From NCBI RefSeq assembly GCF_022376445.1, contig NW_025955044.1:104723-168722 (forward strand): 64,000 bases of DNA. Reading direction: 5' to 3'. A program made the translations under genes and the position numbers. Positions 59,688-64,000 of this stretch are shown piece after piece. The notes under the pieces are model-generated. The model saw only the letters and a list, made by a program, of their open reading frames with translations. It searched no databases and was not told the DNA's origin. Each line of letters begins with the position of its first letter. Within the stretch, counting starts at the first letter, position 1. This DNA comes from Fomitopsis serialis (taxonomy: Eukaryota; Basidiomycota; Agaricomycetes; Polyporales; Fomitopsidaceae).

Positions 59688-60432
59688 ATGGACGCTGGCA
59701 GCTCTGACGACCGCGACGTGCTCATATCCTTATCACAAACAGAAATTTCGGACTTGCTAGCACTTCTTATGAGCTTTCCGACGCTACCAACATCCCTTCA
59801 AACCACTCGTTCTCGTCTTCAGGATTGCGTAGTTGAGTTTCCTTTACCATCTATCAGCGCGCCAATCGAGCCGGAAGGTGCGTATCCAGTCTTCAGCTGA
59901 AGTATTTGGACTCACCACATGCTCAGGCATTATCACGTACACTGACCGCAACACTGCTCAAGGCAATGCCGTTACGAGAGAGCTGGGCATCGCTGGCTCT
60001 GATGGGGACATCCAGTCACCCGTATGCCCTGATGGTGAGGCACAGGTTGTGGTTGTTGTATCTGCATACTTACCGTACAGCAGAGAGCAGCATGGATATG
60101 AGCGATATGGCTGTTGATGCTTGCAACACGACCGCTGAGACTCAGGCGGCACCACTCGCTCCAGGTGCCGTCGCCACCTCACAGGAGCATTCAAGCCTCC
60201 CGGACGGTGAGTACCGCCTAATTCAACTGTGGTTGGGTTCACATACTGAACTCCGACCTCCTCTTCAGGTACGGTGCCATCCCAGGACAACCGGAGCACA
60301 CGTCGATCATCGAGGAAAAAGACCAGTTCTTCGAGTGGAAGAAGAGCGGACGTAGCATATTGGAAGTGTCGAACCGGAGCACAGGCATCAGGAAAAACCG
60401 CCCATTTGCCAAAGCACTCTGAGATACTCTGA
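59688..60432 (+). CDS. hypothetical protein invaded at its 3' end by the DUF6532 element
   Basis: Four exons (59688-59877, 59927-60034, 60081-60206, 60269-60432) join in phase to 195 residues. N-terminus MDAGSSDDRDVLISLSQTEI; middle ITYTDRNTAQGNAVTRELGI; then a Ser/Lys/Arg-rich RRSSRKKTSSSSGRRAD. From 60386 the frame enters the element terminus (ASGKTAHLPKHS) and stops there, so the last 15 or so residues are element-derived. No domain recognised. Clean introns suggest a recent gene whose true C-terminus was displaced. Confidence 0.55.
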
Positions 60433-63400
60433 GAGTGGCAAAAGTGTCACCAAGAAACAAAATGCTCATGGATTAAGCGGAGCAAGCCCAACTACTTTCT
60501 AAAGTAAGTCCCTTAATTGGAAGATTAGCGCCTCACCAGAAAGCTAGCAGAATTACTGATGAGACGTGCAAAGCGCTTGTGAGGGTTCCAATAGGCGCCC
60601 AAAAATCGTGGGGGCTTATTCTATGGCCGCTTGTCTGTGCTCTCATTTGCTCCAGAGTACGTTCCGACTAATTGAGAGATGTTTCTGTCGGTACCCATTT
60701 TGTAGCACTGTTTCTTAGAGCTTATAAAGGTCTTCAGAGGCACTTAAAGGGGATCCCAGCGATTGTAAATCATCATATTCGGCATCGTACATTCGTGATA
60801 CAACAACAGAACCCGCAGCTGAGCGTACAGAAGAGGTATTGTGGCTGGGGAGATGATTATGTCAACGATACAAACTGAGACAGGGGCGCGCCCAAGGATA
60901 CAGACAAGACAACGTATGAGTCGAGGAGAATGGCCGCCCAGATAAAATATTTACCGCCAACCAGCAAGGTCGTGGCCATCAGCTTAGTCTTACACCGCCT
61001 GTTGATGCTAGTTGAGCAGAGTCAATGGCAAACAATGCCATGGTGCACACCTCTGAGTATGCCACCCATGCGTCCTCTCCAACATCCTCACGCTGGTGGT
61101 CCCCTCTGGGTGCTCGAGGATGGGCCGGCCTCCTCACTGGTGTTCTCAGATGACGCGCCCGCATTCTTCAGCCAGCGAGAGGCCAGAAGATCCATGTCGA
61201 GGTTGAGGTTGACACTGGGGCGCGGTCCTTCTGAGGCCTGCACGACTTCCGGCTCAGCGATCCTGGCAACAGTTCTGACCAGGGAATCCTTCAGTAATTC
61301 AGATATTTGAATAAAGGTATTGGGTATACCGTATGCCGTTGACCAGAGAGTTGTTCATGGATTTGACCAACTGGCTAATCCCCTCGTTGAAATTGGGATT
61401 CTTGGGATCACCGTACCGTCGAAGCATGTCAATGCCAGCTTTGAAGCGATCGTGCCTGCAGATAAAAGCATCAGTATCAAGTTTGAATGTTTGAACTGAT
61501 GGCGGGCTGGACACACTCCGGAGCGTATGTCTTCTCGTCGAAGTTGATGGTGATGTTGCCTTTGAGGGCCTCCTCCAGAGTCACCAGTATCTGACAACAT
61601 ATAAATCAGACATTCACGGAGCATTCTGCAGACCACTTGGTTACTCACCGCGCTACACACGAGAGCAATCATGTTGCTGGACAAAGGGGCCTTGTTGAGA
61701 TCGAATCGTTCACGATTCTCCGCTCGCAGCGCCTCAGGATTCTGTCCCAGCCACCAATGACGAGCTATTATTTCTGCAATGGCCTCGTTGTGGAACGGGG
61801 CGTCGCGTTCCGCCACCCACAGCTGTTCCATCATGATGTTAGCTTAGTTCTCTTGTCATCTAGATGGTCAGGTCTGCGCACCGATGGTTCAACATCAGGA
61901 TCGGGCATCTTGAGGTTGCCGTGGTGGAAAGTGTCCCCATCCTTGAGGAACCGAATACGCGCCTCCAAAGCGCTCTGTAGCTTATCGGCGCGAGCCACAG
62001 CATTCAGCCTTTCACCGTTGGGACCAAACTCAGACACCTTGATGGACAGGAACTCCTTTTCCACCACACGCTTGGCCTTCTGTTTCACCTCCTGACGGAA
62101 CTGAGACGCCAGCTTATAGACCTAAAGACGTGAAAGTGTCAACCCCCAGTCATTCAAAATAATGACATTACTTACCTTCTTCCGCAGCTCATTGTAAGTG
62201 GAGACCTGCCGCTTCATCTGCTTGTACCGCGCCTTGAACTTGGGTGTCTGATAGGCCTTGTGCTTGGCCGTGACCCTCTCGTACATCGACATGGGGGCGT
62301 CCAACTTGTCGATGACTGTGTCCTGGTGACGGGGCCACGCGTTCTCGAGACTCAGATACGCTTTGAACTCTATCTGCGCATGCTGCACGAAACTCCGGAA
62401 CGGCTCCTGTTCGAGTTCAGCGAGTGCGTCCGCGGGGGCCTTTGACGCTTTCTTCTTGCCCAGAGTCTTACTCTTACCCTTAGCAGCCTTCCCCTTCGCA
62501 TTCGCCTTCTCTGACTTGACGATGATCTGAAGACCTCAATTAGTGTTGTACTCCATAGACATTACCCACATACCTCGTCGCTGTCAGAGGCATGCTCCTC
62601 ATGCTCGCCATCGTCGCTGTCTCCCTGATCCTCCTGCTCGGAGACGTGATAGGACTCGCTCTCATCCCCAGAGGCATCTTTCAGGGCGTGGCGAGTGGTG
62701 TTGGTTTTACTCTTAACCGCTCGTCGACGTGATGCTTCAGGGGCTCGCATTTCCTCAGTACATTGGCTGTGCCTACCAAGGAAGTTGGACTCACCTCCGT
62801 TCTCCTCCGAGTCCTCCATCTTCGAGTCCTCTGACAACTCATCCTTCTCGCTGTCCTCCTCACTCTGTACAGGTGCCGGTTTCTTCCCGCCCCGTGCTCC
62901 TGTATCTCAAGTGGCTGTTAGTTTCCGTTCAGACTGGTAAAATGAGGCTTGCTTACGCAGACGATCTATTAATGACTGCTCATCCTGAGGTAACGCAGCG
63001 ATTGCCGGACGCGACTGAATAACAACCTCCACCTTCTTCTTTCCAGGTGATGAGGCTACCAGCAGTGGCGTACATTAGAGGCACACGTGGAAACACAGAA
63101 GTACTGACGACTCACGCGATGTAGGAGAGCTACTATGCGCTGCAGGCTGGGACGCACTAGCCCCAACCAACTTACCGGGGCTCTGCACCTTGGTCTTCTT
63201 CTTGTCAGGCCGCTCGGGGGCTCGCGCGACAGGATCCGCGTCGTTGTCTTCCTGTTCGGATACCTGGTCGGCTTTCCTCTTGCGCGGCCTCGGGCGAGGC
63301 TTTGGCTTCGGGGGCGATGCAACTGTAATATTGTTAGACTCTCCGGGACAATCTCCACCATATACACACCTCTTCCCGTTGCTTTGCCCTTTCCCTTCGA

Positions 63401-63984
63401 AGCAGCGGGCGCATCACGATCAGAGGAGCTGGAATGTGGTTGCTCTTCCACCTCATCTTCTCCAAGCCCATCCTCATCCCAGCTACAACCTCAGGTTCTT
63501 CATCGCCTTCAGCATCCTCATCCTCCTCCATCGCCGCCGCACTGTTCGCCTGTATGGCTGAAACGGTGTATAGTTAGCTGATCTATGTGGTAATCACTCA
63601 TAACTTACTTTGTAGACGCTCCTTCTCTGGGCAGGACCCCCCTCATCTCAGCGAGCATCTTGCGAGCCTTGGAGGCGACCGTTTTCTCCGAGGCATCAGG
63701 GTCGTCATTCTCACCAACTCCTTACAACGATTCAGAGCATCTCCTTCGTCCACTATTGCAGAGGCAGACGAAGTACCGGATTTCTTGGTAGCCTTGGGGG
63801 CAGCCTTGGTGCCGCTCTTCTTGTTGTCCCTCGAGGCAGTTGATCGCGTTCGACGAGTGGCCATGATTGTAAGAAAGCGAGAGGATGACAGAGCAGAGCG
63901 TGTCGACGTCAAGGAACAACAACGTCGCCAACGCGTCTTGCAGAAGATTTCGGAGATGCGGAGCTGCGCCGAACTCCGGGGCAC
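60386..63984 (-). mobile_element. DUF6532 element, larger copy (continues past window)
   Basis: The end CATCAGGAAAAACCGCC at 60386 matches the start of the copy at 48385, and the sequence similarity continues for 1.3 kb. Subterminal hairpins such as CACTCTGAG...CTCTGAGAGTG (60415-60440) are present. It contains the full-length gene at 61088-63864. The other end lies beyond the window or was not found. Confidence 0.55.
61088..63864 (-). CDS. DUF6532-like nuclear protein of a mobile element
   Basis: About nine exons. Start MATRRTRSTASRDNKKSGTK at 63864. The N-terminal half is disordered and alternately acidic and basic (EEDEDAEGDEEPE near 63500; SKGKGKATGR near 63400; RKAD/KPRPR-rich and EDQGDSDDGEHEEHASDSDE near 62580-62640). 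Central exons have SLENAWPRHQDTVIDKLDAP and RYKQMKRQVSTYNELRKKV (62390-62170), then KQKAKRVVEKEFLSIKVSEF (62088 on). The C-terminal part has PFHNEAIAEIIARHWWLGQN, SSNMIALVCSAV, LEEALKGNITINFDEKTY and HDRFKAGIDMLRRYGDPKNP, ending at a stop at 61088. The order matches the Agaricomycete DUF6532 family, function unknown. Exon borders in the acidic region are not fully resolved. Confidence 0.6.
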
Positions 63985-64000
63985 TCTAATCCAACATTGC

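Noticed and set aside
1..64000. tRNA, rRNA, CRISPR arrays and telomeric repeats
   Set aside because: No convincing tRNA B-box with a foldable cloverleaf, no rRNA stretch, no spaced direct repeats and no TTAGGG runs were seen.

Overview
The window looks like a transposon-rich, gene-poor stretch of an Agaricomycete (probably polypore-type) basidiomycete genome. The reasons are short 45-65 bp GT-AG introns, a Plavaka-type CACTA transposase, a DUF6533 membrane-protein gene, a DUF6532 gene and GC-rich host coding sequence. It holds very few intact host-like genes. What dominates is (i) broken copies of conserved housekeeping genes, most with introns still in place, and (ii) several families of mobile elements.

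Layout. 1-1059: a 254-bp tandem array. 1.1-5.1 kb: remnants of a fatty acid synthase malonyl/palmitoyl transferase domain and of a phosphate:H+ symporter. 5.3-9.3 kb: an AT-rich insertion with an intact six-exon gene (1069 aa, OrsD/DUF3505-like zinc fingers plus a tyrosine-recombinase-like tail). 10.8-18.6 kb: an N-truncated Sec14 CRAL-TRIO gene, an alpha/beta-hydrolase (proline iminopeptidase-like) pseudogene, a DUF6533 gene and a protein-kinase pseudogene. 18.6-26.9 kb: a repeat family marked by TGACAGGT modules, placed beside a head-to-head inverted pair of cyclin fragments and a phosphomevalonate kinase (ERG8) fragment. 28-29.7 kb: ATG7 pseudogene. 32.2-35 kb: pseudogene of a quelling-type RNA-dependent RNA polymerase, cut by a second AT-rich insertion (35.0-36.5 kb) that carries an intact six-exon HP1-like chromo/chromoshadow gene. 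38-39.2 kb: serine carboxypeptidase pseudogene. 40.5-44.3 kb: a foldback-like element with terminal inverted repeats. 48.4-49.7 kb: a truncated copy of the DUF6532 element. 51.83-55.43 kb: an apparently intact Plavaka element. 56-59.5 kb: two multi-exon genes I do not recognise. 59.7-63.9 kb: a small gene invaded by a larger DUF6532 element copy.

The strongest signal is that the two AT-rich insertions (5.3 and 36.5 kb, opposite orientation) start with the same 23-bp sequence (one mismatch), yet carry different intact genes, one recombinase-like and one HP1-like. This suggests a low-GC mobile element family with exchangeable cargo. The second signal is that repeat-family segments abut several of the host-gene fragments, as expected for gene capture. 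All identifications are by reading translated motifs; no searches were run.
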